Shown piece after piece: positions 1 through 7,651 of a stretch of 28,971 nt of DNA (within the stretch, counting starts at the first letter, position 1; every line of letters begins with the position of its first letter). The notes under the pieces are model-generated. The model had not been told where the DNA came from and did no database searches. It worked only from the letters and a program-made list of their open reading frames with translations. The DNA is taken from the IMG/VR virus record IMGVR_UViG_3300047457_000474, positions 1 to 28,971 of that record. The stretch is one strand, 5' to 3'. A program made the translations under genes and the position numbers. This DNA comes from a virus.

Positions 1-17
1 TACTAACACAAAGCACT

Positions 18-2102
18 ATGCAAGGAGATTCCTACAAGCAAGCGACAGACGTGATGGCCCGGGTCGGCGAGGAGCCCAATGTGCCGGCACTGACCGAGGA
101 GTTGCGGCGCAGTGCCACCGACTACGGTGTGTTCTCCCGGGTGGACCGTGTCGAGCAGGTGCGGTACTGCCGCTGGGCTGGCCAGACCGATGACGGGAAG
201 AAGTGGAACGACGCCAACCGGAACAAGCCGGCGTTTCCTTGGGACGGCGCCAGCGACACGCGCATCCCATTGGCCGACGAGGTGATCAACGGCCTCGTGG
301 ACCTCTGCTCCACCTCGTTCTGGCGCTCGATGCTGCGTGTCTCGCCGACCAACGTCAGCCAGCTCGACCAGGCCGTCACCGCGCACAACCTGATGGACTG
401 GGCCATGAATGCCCGGATGTACAACGATTTGACCCGCGAGGTCGAGCTGCTCTCGCAGTACCTCTGGACCTACGGCTGGGCTGGTGTGCACGTCACTTGG
501 CAGCAGGAGCTGGGTCAGAAGGAGCAGTATCTGACGATGGATCAGATCATGGCTTTGGCCGCCCAGTCGCCCGAGGGCTCGGTGCTGGCCGACCTGCCCA
601 ACCTGATCGCCAACCCCGAGGCCGACGATCAGTCCGCGGAGCTTCTGCTGGCTGCCTTCCCGAATCTCAAGAAGCGCCGTGCGCTCAAGGCCATCCGCGA
701 GCTGCGCGACGAGGGCGAGTGTGACTTCCCGGTGCCGACGATGGTTACGAACAAGCCGATGATCGCGGCCCTCGCTCCCTGGGACGAGCTGGTGTTCCCG
801 CCCGAGACGACCGATATCCAGAGTGCCCGGGTGATCTTCCGCCGGTTCTACATGACCGAGGCCCAGTTGCTGAACAAAGTCGAGGTGGAGGGATGGGACA
901 GCGAGTGGGCGCAAGAGGCCATCAACACGATGGGCCGTTTCTCGGACTACTCGGACTTCTCCTACTCTGTCGGCCTTGCCGAGAACAGCATCCTCGACCG
1001 CGAGAACCTGATCGAGGTGGTCTACGCCTACCAGAAGGCCGTCGATGCCGACGGTATCCCGGGCGTGTTCTACACCGTTTTCAGCCCCCAGGTGGGCGAC
1101 AAGTGGGGCTACTTCGAAGCTCTGGAATACTCGCACGGTCAGTACCCATTCGTTGTCTGGCGCTCCGAAGTCGTTCACCGCCAGATCACCGAGAGCCGCG
1201 GCGTGCCGGATATCTGCTCGACTTGGCAGCACGAGGTGAAGGCCCAGCGCGACTCGATCTTCGATTACACCTCTCTGGCCACGCTGCCTCCCATCGAGGT
1301 GCCGAAGACCCGCGGCGGCAACCTCAAGATCGGGCCGGCCGTGCAGGTGCCGGTGCTGCGCCGCGGCGAGATCGGTTTCTTGGCGCCCCCCGCTCGTGAG
1401 CCCGGCGTTGCCTTCAACCTGATCGACTCGGTGATGGCTCAGACCGACCGCTACTTCGGCCGCCCGACCGAGAAGGTGCCGCCTGCCGTGACCCAGATGC
1501 GGCAGCAGCGCCTGATCAACAACTGGCTGCACGGCTGGACCGAGGCCTTCCGGCAGGTACTGTCATTGACGCTGCAGTACGTCGGCCCCGCGGAGATCAT
1601 GCGCATCACGGCCTCGCAGACGCAGTTGCCCGAGAACGTGCAGGACTTCGATGTCATGCTGAAGTTCGACATCCGCGAGCTGTCGACCGACTTGGTGACC
1701 GAGAAGCTCAAGGCCATCTCGACCCTGGTGCTGCCTCTCGACACTGCCGGCGTGATCGACCGAGCCAAGCTGATCTCGGTGGCCCTGCGGAGCATCGACC
1801 CCAACCTTGCGAGCGAGCTGGTCATGCAGCAGGGACCGGCCGCGCAGAAAATGTTCGGCGAGACCAACGACGAGATCGCGCTGATCAGCCTCGGGAATCC
1901 GCCGACGCTGCGCGAGAACGACCCGACGGCTGCGATGCGCCTGCAGTTCGCCCAGCAGGTGCTGGCTTCGAATCCGAAGTACCAAGCCCAGTTGCAGCAG
2001 GATCAGCTCTTTCAGGCTAACCTGCAGAAGTACATCGAGAACCTGCAGTTTGGCGTGCAGCAACAGCAGAATGCGATCACCGGCCGCCTTGGCGTGCAAT
2101 GA
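18..2102 (+). CDS. Portal protein (head-tail connector dodecamer)
   Basis: This 694-residue protein is the likely portal, the ring at the capsid vertex through which DNA is packaged and ejected and on which the head assembles. Recognition rests on size (close to P22-type portals, larger than T7-type), on an early stretch typical of large podovirus portals (WDGASDTRIPLADEVIN, about residues 75-91), on the long mixed alpha/beta body, and on the Gln-rich helical C-terminus (about residues 640-694) that suits a portal barrel. Position also fits: scaffold and major capsid genes follow directly. ATG at 18 is the first good start, but the frame has no stop between the window edge and 18, so an upstream start cannot be excluded. 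An AAGGAG lies just after this ATG rather than before it. It overlaps the next gene by ATGA. The family assignment is from memory of such proteins, not from a search. Confidence 0.85.
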   Translation: MQGDSYKQATDVMARVGEEPNVPALTEELRRSATDYGVFSRVDRVEQVRYCRWAGQTDDGKKWNDANRNKPAFPWDGASDTRIPLADEVINGLVDLCSTSFWRSMLRVSPTNVSQLDQAVTAHNLMDWAMNARMYNDLTREVELLSQYLWTYGWAGVHVTWQQELGQKEQYLTMDQIMALAAQSPEGSVLADLPNLIANPEADDQSAELLLAAFPNLKKRRALKAIRELRDEGECDFPVPTMVTNKPMIAALAPWDELVFPPETTDIQSARVIFRRFYMTEAQLLNKVEVEGWDSEWAQEAINTMGRFSDYSDFSYSVGLAENSILDRENLIEVVYAYQKAVDADGIPGVFYTVFSPQVGDKWGYFEALEYSHGQYPFVVWRSEVVHRQITESRGVPDICSTWQHEVKAQRDSIFDYTSLATLPPIEVPKTRGGNLKIGPAVQVPVLRRGEIGFLAPPAREPGVAFNLIDSVMAQTDRYFGRPTEKVPPAVTQMRQQRLINNWLHGWTEAFRQVLSLTLQYVGPAEIMRITASQTQLPENVQDFDVMLKFDIRELSTDLVTEKLKAISTLVLPLDTAGVIDRAKLISVALRSIDPNLASELVMQQGPAAQKMFGETNDEIALISLGNPPTLRENDPTAAMRLQFAQQVLASNPKYQAQLQQDQLFQANLQKYIENLQFGVQQQQNAITGRLGVQ

Positions 2103-2317
2103 AACTCAACCAAGAACAACTGACCGAGGCTCTCTCGGTCTCCGACGAGCACCCGGTGATAGCTGCCTTCCTGCAGATCCTAGGTGATACAGCGGACGAT
2201 GAGAGCCGTTCTGCTATACTGCCAAACCTGTCGGCAGAGGATCGTGCCTATAACTGCGGCAGGGCTGCTGCCATACAAGATTTGCGACTGCTGATAAGCG
2301 GTTACAGAGAGGGATAA
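2099..2317 (+). CDS. Small hypothetical protein between portal and scaffold
   Basis: A 72-residue acidic, soluble, mostly helical protein that I do not recognise. Its ATG lies inside the portal stop (ATGA overlap), so it is probably translated by reinitiation after the portal. It contains an internal DDES segment and no membrane segment, signal peptide or metal-binding cluster. Gene order (portal, small protein, scaffold, capsid) suggests a head-assembly accessory role, but nothing in the sequence proves it. Reality of the gene is supported by the coupled start, the length and the absence of a competing frame. Confidence 0.65.
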   Translation: MKLNQEQLTEALSVSDEHPVIAAFLQILGDTADDESRSAILPNLSAEDRAYNCGRAAAIQDLRLLISGYREG

Positions 2318-2321
2318 TAGG

Positions 2322-2336
2322 TTGACCCGGAGTCAA
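2322..2336. promoter_or_regulatory. Inverted repeat TTGAC-5-GTCAA in the portal-scaffold gap
   Basis: The 105-base gap 2318-2422 is one of the few true intergenic gaps. It holds a perfect inverted repeat, TTGAC, five bases, GTCAA, starting five bases after the previous stop. The left arm could also serve as a -35 element, but no convincing -10 lies at the right distance (TATCTC at 2343 is too close). Further on, 2349-2358 (ACTAACACAA) repeats exactly the 10-mer at 2-11 that precedes the portal start. An operator, a short RNA hairpin or a translation-enhancing leader are all possible. Confidence 0.35.
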
Positions 2337-2422
2337 TCTTGATATCTCACTAACACAACGGCTTCTTGGTGAGCCTTCAATCACCATGGCGAACGATACC
2401 CGGCTTGCAGGGTCAAAACAGC

Positions 2423-3418
2423 ATGGACATCCAGAATACGACACAGGAAGCGCAACCTGCCCAAAACACGGAACGGCCCCCACTCAACCCGATGCAGTTC
2501 GACGAATCGGCGTTGGCGAAGCTGCTGAAGACACGATTCAGCGGGGAGGAGGAAAAGCAGCAGAGCGTCGAACAGTCGGAGCCTGAGCCTGTGGCCGCGA
2601 GTGCGGACGAGGAGCAGGCGGCGGAACCGACCGCTGAAGAAACGGAGAGTCAGGCAACTGAGCCGCCTGATGAAGTTCTTTCGGAATCCGAAGACAACGA
2701 CGAGTCGTTGGGCTTCCGTAAGCGTATCGACAAGCTCACGCGCCAGAAGAAAGAGGCGCTGGAGAAGGCCGAGGCGCTAGAGCGTGAACTCAACGACGCC
2801 AAGACCAAGCTGGAGCAGACTCAAGCCGAGCGGCCTGTGCCTGCGGTGGCGTCCAACGATCCATTCGCTGACGTATGGGATGCGTCCAAACTCAATGATG
2901 AGTGGAGCAAAGCCCGGAACCTGAAGCGGTGGTGCGAGGACAACATCGACGGCTGCGAAGTAGACGGCAAGGAGTACAGCGCGGAAGAGGTGAAGCAGAT
3001 CAAAAGGCGTGTCGAAGATGCGCTGGATCTGCACATCCCGAATCGCGCAAGATTCTTGCAGAACTATCAGCAGATCAAGCCGGTGGCCGAGCAGCTCTAT
3101 CCTTGGTGGAAGGACCGTGCCAGTGCCGAGTACACGGAAGCGCAGACGGTGTTGCGGCAGTTGCCGCAGCTCTCAAGCCTGCCCGAGTACCAGGTGCTCA
3201 TCGGCGACTTCATTGCTGGCCGGAAGCTGCGATTGGAGGCATCGAAGGGGAAACCCGCGGTGAAGCCCATCGTAAAGGCGCCGAGTCAGCCGGGCAAACC
3301 TACTGCTGCTCCTGTGAAAAAGGATGCAGCAGCGGCAGGCCTGCAGCAGGCAAAGTCGAAGTTTTCGAGGACCGGGAGTCAAAGTGAATTGGCTCAAGTA
3401 TTGAAAAGGATGCTCTAA
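2423..3418 (+). CDS. Scaffolding protein
   Basis: A 331-residue protein with the build of a capsid scaffold: an acidic Glu/Ala/Gln-rich N-terminal third, a charged coiled coil (about residues 98-137, with alternating Lys and Glu), a more folded middle, and a basic, Ala/Lys/Pro-rich C-terminus ending in a short amphipathic helix that would bind the inner capsid surface. It would direct major capsid protein into procapsids and then leave. It lies immediately upstream of the capsid gene, as expected. The frame is open back to a TTG at 2366 and a GTG at 2369, but the extra 19 residues (with SPWRT) look non-coding, and ATG 2423 gives a typical scaffold N-terminus. No good SD precedes any of these starts. 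Confidence 0.8.
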   Translation: MDIQNTTQEAQPAQNTERPPLNPMQFDESALAKLLKTRFSGEEEKQQSVEQSEPEPVAASADEEQAAEPTAEETESQATEPPDEVLSESEDNDESLGFRKRIDKLTRQKKEALEKAEALERELNDAKTKLEQTQAERPVPAVASNDPFADVWDASKLNDEWSKARNLKRWCEDNIDGCEVDGKEYSAEEVKQIKRRVEDALDLHIPNRARFLQNYQQIKPVAEQLYPWWKDRASAEYTEAQTVLRQLPQLSSLPEYQVLIGDFIAGRKLRLEASKGKPAVKPIVKAPSQPGKPTAAPVKKDAAAAGLQQAKSKFSRTGSQSELAQVLKRML

Positions 3419-3420
3419 CC

Positions 3421-4479
3421 ATGCCCCTGCTCCAACCCAACCAGGGCGGCTCTGTGCCGCTCGCTTCCACCTCCGCCGCTCGTGAAGATCTGGCGGACTA
3501 CATCGCCATCGTCGACGCCAAGTCGACTCCGTTCGTGTCCATGGCCCCCAAGGGCAAAGACCTCGGGAATATGCAGTTCTCGTGGCTCGTGGACAACTAC
3601 GGCGCCCCGGTTCTGCAGGGCGTTGTCGACGGCACCGACGTGACCGTTTCCAGCGCTGCCAACCCGGTGACCAACCGGACCCGCCTGAACAACTACGCCC
3701 AGGCCTTCCGCCGCGACCTGCGCATCGGTTTCATCGCCGAGACTCAGGACGTTGCCGGTGTGACCGATGAGCTCGCCAACGGCATCGCCAAGCAGCTCGT
3801 CCAGATCAAGCGCGACATGGAGTCGACCTTCATGTGCACCAACCAGGCGTCGCAGGCCGACAACGGTACGAACCCGTACCTGACCGGCTCGCTCGGTAAC
3901 TGGCTGACCAGCACCAACAGCTCCAACATCGGCGCCTGTGCTTCCGGCTCTGCGTTCGCTCCGGCCTCCGGCGCTGTCGACACCACGGCCTCTGCCTCCT
4001 TCACCGAGGCGACCGCTCAGAACGTGCTGACTGCCATCTATGGCAACACCGGCACCTTCCGCGACTACGATTGTATCTTGGGCACCACGCTGAAGCGTGC
4101 GTTCACCAACCTGACGGCCTCTAAGACCTCGGAGGTTGCCAACAGCAACACCATCGCGGCCACCGCGGTGCGTACGTTCAATCAGGAGCTCGGAAATGAT
4201 ACGTTCAAATCCTCAATCGATATCATGGAGGGGGATTTTGGCCGGCTGATTTTACATCCGACGACCTTTTTGGGAGGTAAAAACAGCACCTCGCTGTCGG
4301 CTCAGGCCTACAAGGGCTATGTCATCCCGATGGACATGGTCGAGGTGCGCTACGCCAAGCTGCCGCAGGTCAAGGCTCTGCCTGACGCTGGTGGCGGTCC
4401 TGCTCGCCTCGTCGAGGCCATTGCCGGTCTCGTGGTGAAGAACCCGAGCGGCTTCGGTATGTTCAACGGCGCGAGCTAA
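3421..4479 (+). CDS. Major capsid protein, SU10/DUF5309-like
   Basis: A 352-residue major capsid protein of HK97 fold. Features I recognise from the SU10-like group are an N-terminal arm, a TRLNNYAQAFRRDLRIG segment (about residues 83-99), a spine-helix region with KQLVQIKRDMESTFM (about 124-138), a GDFGRLILHP strand (about 271-280) and a C-terminal strand ending GLVVKNPSGFG. An insertion rich in Ser, Ala and Thr (about residues 160-200) may be surface exposed. An AAAGGA about ten bases upstream is a plausible ribosome site. Codons are strongly biased to C/G endings, as in a very highly expressed gene, except for the patch at codons 258-288 described among the findings. A strong terminator follows within 15 bases. 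Confidence 0.88.
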   Translation: MPLLQPNQGGSVPLASTSAAREDLADYIAIVDAKSTPFVSMAPKGKDLGNMQFSWLVDNYGAPVLQGVVDGTDVTVSSAANPVTNRTRLNNYAQAFRRDLRIGFIAETQDVAGVTDELANGIAKQLVQIKRDMESTFMCTNQASQADNGTNPYLTGSLGNWLTSTNSSNIGACASGSAFAPASGAVDTTASASFTEATAQNVLTAIYGNTGTFRDYDCILGTTLKRAFTNLTASKTSEVANSNTIAATAVRTFNQELGNDTFKSSIDIMEGDFGRLILHPTTFLGGKNSTSLSAQAYKGYVIPMDMVEVRYAKLPQVKALPDAGGGPARLVEAIAGLVVKNPSGFGMFNGAS

Positions 4480-4492
4480 TTGCTCCAAACAC

Positions 4493-4530
4493 GGGGAGGT
4501 TGCTGGACAAACCCGGCAGCCTCCCCTTTT
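4493..4530 (+). terminator. Rho-independent terminator after the capsid gene
   Basis: A 14-base-pair stem (4493-4506 pairing with 4513-4526, all positions paired, two of them G-U) with a 6-base loop ACAAAC, followed by TTTT and a pyrimidine tract. It begins 14 bases after the capsid stop and ends just before the ATG of the next gene at 4539. It should end or thin the transcripts carrying portal, scaffold and capsid, so that downstream genes are made at a lower level or from another promoter. Confidence 0.85.
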
Positions 4531-4538
4531 CTCTATCT

Positions 4539-4919
4539 ATGCATCAGAATGCTTCCTCAGTCATCGGCGACGCACTGAACGACCTGCCCGGCGACTTGCG
4601 CCGTGCGGTCATCAAGGAGTTCGAAAGCGGCATCCAGAAGGACTGGGTGCAGGCCGGCATCCAGCAGAAGCGGATTGCCAAGGACTCGCAGACCGAGATC
4701 CGCAGCATCGACGGCATCGGCCGTCTGCGGATGCGCATCGACCCTACGCTGTACCATGCCTGGGGCACCAAGTACGGCTACGACTGTTGGAAGGACTCGC
4801 AGTTCCTGAAGGAAGTCGAGCGCGACAACCCGGAGGTGAGGGTTAAATGCGGGGGTACACGCTTGCAGGTCGGTTGGCAAGGTGGCACAAAGAGGAGCAG
4901 TCAGAAGTTCACCCTATGA
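4539..4919 (+). CDS. Hypothetical virion-region protein
   Basis: A 126-residue basic, soluble protein. It has a helical first half (with KEFESGIQKDWVQAGIQQKR), a GIGRLRMRID strand segment and a central aromatic patch (YHAWGTKYGYDCWKD), ending in a Lys/Arg-rich tail. I do not recognise the family. The frame opens at TTG 4500, but that start lies inside the terminator stem. ATG 4539, nine bases after the T-tract, is far more likely. It overlaps the next gene by ATGA. The position after the capsid gene suggests a minor head component, which is an inference from order only. Confidence 0.65.
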   Translation: MHQNASSVIGDALNDLPGDLRRAVIKEFESGIQKDWVQAGIQQKRIAKDSQTEIRSIDGIGRLRMRIDPTLYHAWGTKYGYDCWKDSQFLKEVERDNPEVRVKCGGTRLQVGWQGGTKRSSQKFTL

Positions 4920-5170
4920 ATGTTGGCTCTAATCGTCAGCTCGCCGGCGAGTTCGGCGGCAAATACATCACCGCGGCCGACGGTACGGTGAGCGGCAACT
5001 GGATGGAGATCCATGCCGTCTCGACGTCCATCCTGTCGGGCTGCACGTCCAACATCACCGGCTTGGGCTCTGGCGTGACCATACAGGCCGGCGATTCGAT
5101 CTCCGGTGTGTTCACCTCGCTCGCTCTGAGCAGCGGCGGCCTGGTGGCCTACAACCGCAAGTGGACTTGA
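4916..5170 (+). CDS. Small beta-rich head protein, possible decoration protein
   Basis: An 84-residue protein predicted to be almost all beta strand, Gly/Ser/Thr-rich, with a central GNWMEIHAVSTSI segment and a C-terminal stretch (FTSLALSSGGLVAYNR) of the kind I have seen in small proteins near the capsid genes of many phages. A decoration or capsid-stabilising role would fit, but is inferred. The ATG at 4916 overlaps the preceding stop (ATGA). The frame extends upstream to 4847, but those residues (rich in Arg, His, Lys) read as an out-of-frame copy of the previous gene. Confidence 0.65.
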   Translation: MNVGSNRQLAGEFGGKYITAADGTVSGNWMEIHAVSTSILSGCTSNITGLGSGVTIQAGDSISGVFTSLALSSGGLVAYNRKWT

Positions 5171-5177
5171 TGCGCCG

Positions 5178-5414
5178 ATGAGATTGGGACTAGGCCTCGG
5201 CGTTGACGTCCAGCGGTTCGCTGGCGGCGGCGGCGGCGCGGACTATCCCATTCTGCGGCGTGACTTGCTGCAGGAAGACGAGTTCTTTGTTCTGCTGGAA
5301 AACGGCACCGACAAGATCGTCATCACCTTCGGCACATTCGACTCTTTAGACTTGGAGAACGGGGACTTCCTGCTCCAAGAGGACACAGGCAAACTCATCA
5401 TCCAAGCAAACTAG
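5178..5414 (+). CDS. Small hypothetical structural protein
   Basis: A 78-residue protein with a Gly-rich linker (about residues 15-21, RFAGGGGGAD) followed by an internally repetitive acidic beta segment in which LLQEDE, LLENGTDKIVI and LLQEDTGKLII recur. Such LLxEDG-type repeats are common in short phage tail and fibre-associated proteins. No SD is visible. The start lies eight bases after the previous stop and three bases separate its stop from the next gene. Its place immediately before a tail fibre suggests a fibre or collar accessory, an inference only. Confidence 0.55.
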   Translation: MRLGLGLGVDVQRFAGGGGGADYPILRRDLLQEDEFFVLLENGTDKIVITFGTFDSLDLENGDFLLQEDTGKLIIQAN

Positions 5415-5417
5415 CAT

Positions 5418-6908
5418 ATGGCAGACACGAAAATCACGGCCTTGGCGGCCATCACCACCGTCGATCCCGCGGCAGACGTTCTGCCGATTGTGGATGTCTC
5501 CGATACGTCGATGGCGGCGTCCGGCACCACGAAGAAGATCACCTCCAACCAGATCCTCGGGGCCGGCGGCACCGCCACCCTCGCCTCCGCCACGATCACC
5601 GGCGATCTGACCGTCGACACCTCGACCCTGAAGGTGGATTCGGCGAACAATCGGGTTGGTATTGGTACGGCTACGCCGAGCGATTTGGTTCATGCTCTCG
5701 GTGGGAATATATTGCTTGAATCGACTGCTGGAACGTTCCCTCAGTTCATTTCAAAGGTTGGAGCAAAAACGTGGTCTTCCGGTTATCGTTCTGGAACTAC
5801 CTCTTTCGAGGTTTGGGAAGATTCCAGCCAGCGTTACACGATTGGAAATGGTGGCACTCCGCATACTTGGTATGTCGGAGCATCCACCGCCATGACCCTC
5901 AACTCCACGGGGCTGGGCGTGGGGACTTCTCCGAGCGCGAAGCTGGATGTTTATCAAGCCACTCTTGGAACAGCCTATTTCCGTGGTGGTTATTCAGCCA
6001 GACAACTCACGTTGACCGCCACAAGCGATGGCGTAAATGACGGGGCTGTTCATACGTTTTCTATCGGAAGCAGCGCGGGGCAGTTTTTGTTTGCCAATAG
6101 CGGTGGAACCCGTCTGACCATCGACTCCTCCGGCAACGTCGGCGTGGGGGTTACGCCGAGTGCGTCTTGGTTCACTGGTGCAAAAGTCATCCAATTTGGT
6201 GGCACTGGAGCCATCTGGAATAACGGTTCCAACAACACTTCGGTTTCGTCTAACGCCATCGTTGGAAATTCAGGAAGCACATACATCTTTAATACTGCCG
6301 CTTCATATTACTCACAGACGACCGGAGCGCACATTTTCTACACTGCCCCCAGCGGCACCGCTGGCAACGCTATCACTTGGACCCAAGCGATGACGCTCGA
6401 CGCGAGCGGGAATCTGTTGGTGGCAAAGACCTCTAATACCCTAAGCGCCATTGGATGTGTTCTCCAAGCCAACGGAGTTATTGTTTCAACCCTTGCTGGA
6501 TCTACCAACTCAACCGACACGCTTGACGTTTATTCTAACGGAGCCGCTGCTTACCGATTTTATGTCGGTATGGGAGGAACCGTCTACGCCACCAACACGA
6601 CCATCTCGGCAATCTCCGATGCTCGACTGAAGGAAAATGTGCAGGATATTGATGCTGGCCTCGGTGCGATTCTCGCACTAAAGCCGCGCAAGTTCGACTG
6701 GAAGGCAGGTAAGGGTAAGGACATCAAAGGCGACCGTGGTTTCATTGCTCAGGAGTTTGAGCAGGTGTTCCCTGATTTGATTGATACTTGGAAAGATCCT
6801 GCTCCCGAAGGCGAAGCTCCGTACAAGTCAGTTCGCCAAGACCTTATCCCTGTGCTTGTTAAAGCCATTCAGGAACTCACCGCCCGTGTTGAAGCTCTGG
6901 AAGCCTAA
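5418..6908 (+). CDS. Tail fibre with C-terminal peptidase S74 chaperone domain
   Basis: A 496-residue tail fibre. The body is beta-strand repetitive, with recurring VGIGTATPS, LGVGTSPSAKLDV and VGVGVTPSASW motifs typical of trimeric fibres. The C-terminal ~100 residues form an intramolecular chaperone (endosialidase/peptidase S74 type): SDARLKENV at about 400-408, LKPRKFDW, GFIAQEFEQVFPDL, and a final coiled coil (VLVKAIQELTARVEALEA). In this family the domain promotes trimerisation and cleaves itself off, with the Ser of the SDxRLK motif (Ser400 here) as nucleophile next to Asp401, so the mature fibre would end near residue 399. The central part (about 5700-6550) is richer in A+T than the flanks, as is common in exchanged receptor-binding regions. 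Confidence 0.9.
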   Translation: MADTKITALAAITTVDPAADVLPIVDVSDTSMAASGTTKKITSNQILGAGGTATLASATITGDLTVDTSTLKVDSANNRVGIGTATPSDLVHALGGNILLESTAGTFPQFISKVGAKTWSSGYRSGTTSFEVWEDSSQRYTIGNGGTPHTWYVGASTAMTLNSTGLGVGTSPSAKLDVYQATLGTAYFRGGYSARQLTLTATSDGVNDGAVHTFSIGSSAGQFLFANSGGTRLTIDSSGNVGVGVTPSASWFTGAKVIQFGGTGAIWNNGSNNTSVSSNAIVGNSGSTYIFNTAASYYSQTTGAHIFYTAPSGTAGNAITWTQAMTLDASGNLLVAKTSNTLSAIGCVLQANGVIVSTLAGSTNSTDTLDVYSNGAAAYRFYVGMGGTVYATNTTISAISDARLKENVQDIDAGLGAILALKPRKFDWKAGKGKDIKGDRGFIAQEFEQVFPDLIDTWKDPAPEGEAPYKSVRQDLIPVLVKAIQELTARVEALEA

Positions 6909-6914
6909 TATCCC

Positions 6915-7319
6915 ATGATTACCATCAACTGGATCATCGAACGCCTTCTCGTTAAGCCGACCGAAGGCGACAAAACCGATGTCGTCATCACCGCCGACTG
7001 GCGTTGCAACGGCACCGATGGCACCTACAGCGGCACCTGCTACGGCTCGTCCTCGTTCGCGCCTCCGACCGAGAACTTCACGCCGTATCCCGATCTGACG
7101 CAGGATCAGGTTCTCGGCTGGTGCTATGATAACGGCGTGAACAAGACCGCCATCGAAGCCAACGTCACGCAGCAGATCAACGACCAGATCAACCCTCCGG
7201 TCATCGCTCCGCCGCTGCCGTGGCTGCCGCCCGAGATGATCGTCCCTCCGATGCTGCCGCAGGTGACGCCGGAAATCGTTGCGGACGCGCCCGTGGTCGC
7301 TGATGCTCCCGCCGCATGA
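6915..7319 (+). CDS. Conserved phage protein, DUF7936-like, with Pro-rich tail
   Basis: A 134-residue protein. The first ~95 residues are beta-rich and contain DVVITADWRCNGTDG and FTPYPDLTQDQVLGWCYDN, which match my memory of a small family (DUF7936) often found beside tail fibres. The last ~40 residues are Pro/Ala/Val-rich (repeated APVVADAPAA-like units) and probably disordered. The start is six bases after the fibre stop, and it overlaps the next gene by ATGA. The function is unknown. Association with the fibre, as a chaperone or attachment protein, is inferred from neighbourhood alone. The family name should be checked by profile search. Confidence 0.65.
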   Translation: MITINWIIERLLVKPTEGDKTDVVITADWRCNGTDGTYSGTCYGSSSFAPPTENFTPYPDLTQDQVLGWCYDNGVNKTAIEANVTQQINDQINPPVIAPPLPWLPPEMIVPPMLPQVTPEIVADAPVVADAPAA

Positions 7320-7468
7320 TCAAGATCGAACTCACTCCTCAGCAATTCAACCAGCTCTATGAGCTGCTCGTCATTGGCATGAAGGCTGGCAACGTCAACA
7401 ACATGAAGGTTGGCCTTCCGCTGGTGGATATCCTCGAAGCCGCTGCTGCACAACACAAGCCAGAGTAA
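7316..7468 (+). CDS. Small hypothetical protein (50 aa)
   Basis: A 50-residue, probably all-helical protein beginning MIKIELTPQQFNQLYELL, with a second helix LPLVDILEAAAAQ. No membrane segment or cysteine is present. The ATG overlaps the preceding TGA (ATGA) and the stop lies three bases before the first holin-like gene, so it appears to be translated as part of the same run. Short phage proteins of this build are common and mostly uncharacterised. No function is proposed. Confidence 0.6.
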   Translation: MIKIELTPQQFNQLYELLVIGMKAGNVNNMKVGLPLVDILEAAAAQHKPE

Positions 7469-7471
7469 ACC

Positions 7472-7651
7472 ATGGACGCGACCAGTCATGGCGGTGGATT
7501 CGGAGGTATCGTTGGGCTGTTGGGAACAGCGACCGTGGCAATGGTCGCCTCATACATCCCGGAACTCACCGAGTGGACGCGGTTCCTGACCGCGCTCGCC
7601 GCTCTGATCGCCGCCATCACGGCCCTCTACAAAGCCATCAAAAAGAAATGA
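7472..7651 (+). CDS. Putative holin 1 (two membrane segments)
   Basis: A 59-residue membrane protein: a Gly-rich N-terminus, a first hydrophobic helix at about residues 13-29 (IVGLLGTATVAMVASYI), a short turn (PELTEWTR), a second helix at about 38-53 (FLTALAALIAAITALY) and a basic end (KAIKKK). Two transmembrane segments with charged tail is class II holin topology: such proteins accumulate in the inner membrane and open holes at a set time, releasing or activating the muralytic enzyme. It is followed, with an ATGA overlap, by a second membrane protein. It could instead be an antiholin or a general small membrane protein. Confidence 0.6.
   Translation: MDATSHGGGFGGIVGLLGTATVAMVASYIPELTEWTRFLTALAALIAAITALYKAIKKK

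Noticed and set aside
3-1532. Antisense ORF of 509 residues opposite the portal gene, with others of 590, 395, 363 and 288 residues opposite other long genes
   Set aside because: Long stop-free antisense frames are expected opposite high-GC genes with G/C-ending codons. Their products are rich in His, Leu, Arg and Gly without recognisable domains, and the sense strand carries clear proteins.
2366-2422. Upstream TTG/GTG starts for the scaffold protein
   Set aside because: The added residues do not look coding and no ribosome site supports them. ATG 2423 gives a typical scaffold N-terminus.
4500-4538. TTG start of the gene after the capsid
   Set aside because: It lies in the stem of the terminator, and an in-frame ATG follows at 4539 just after the T-tract.
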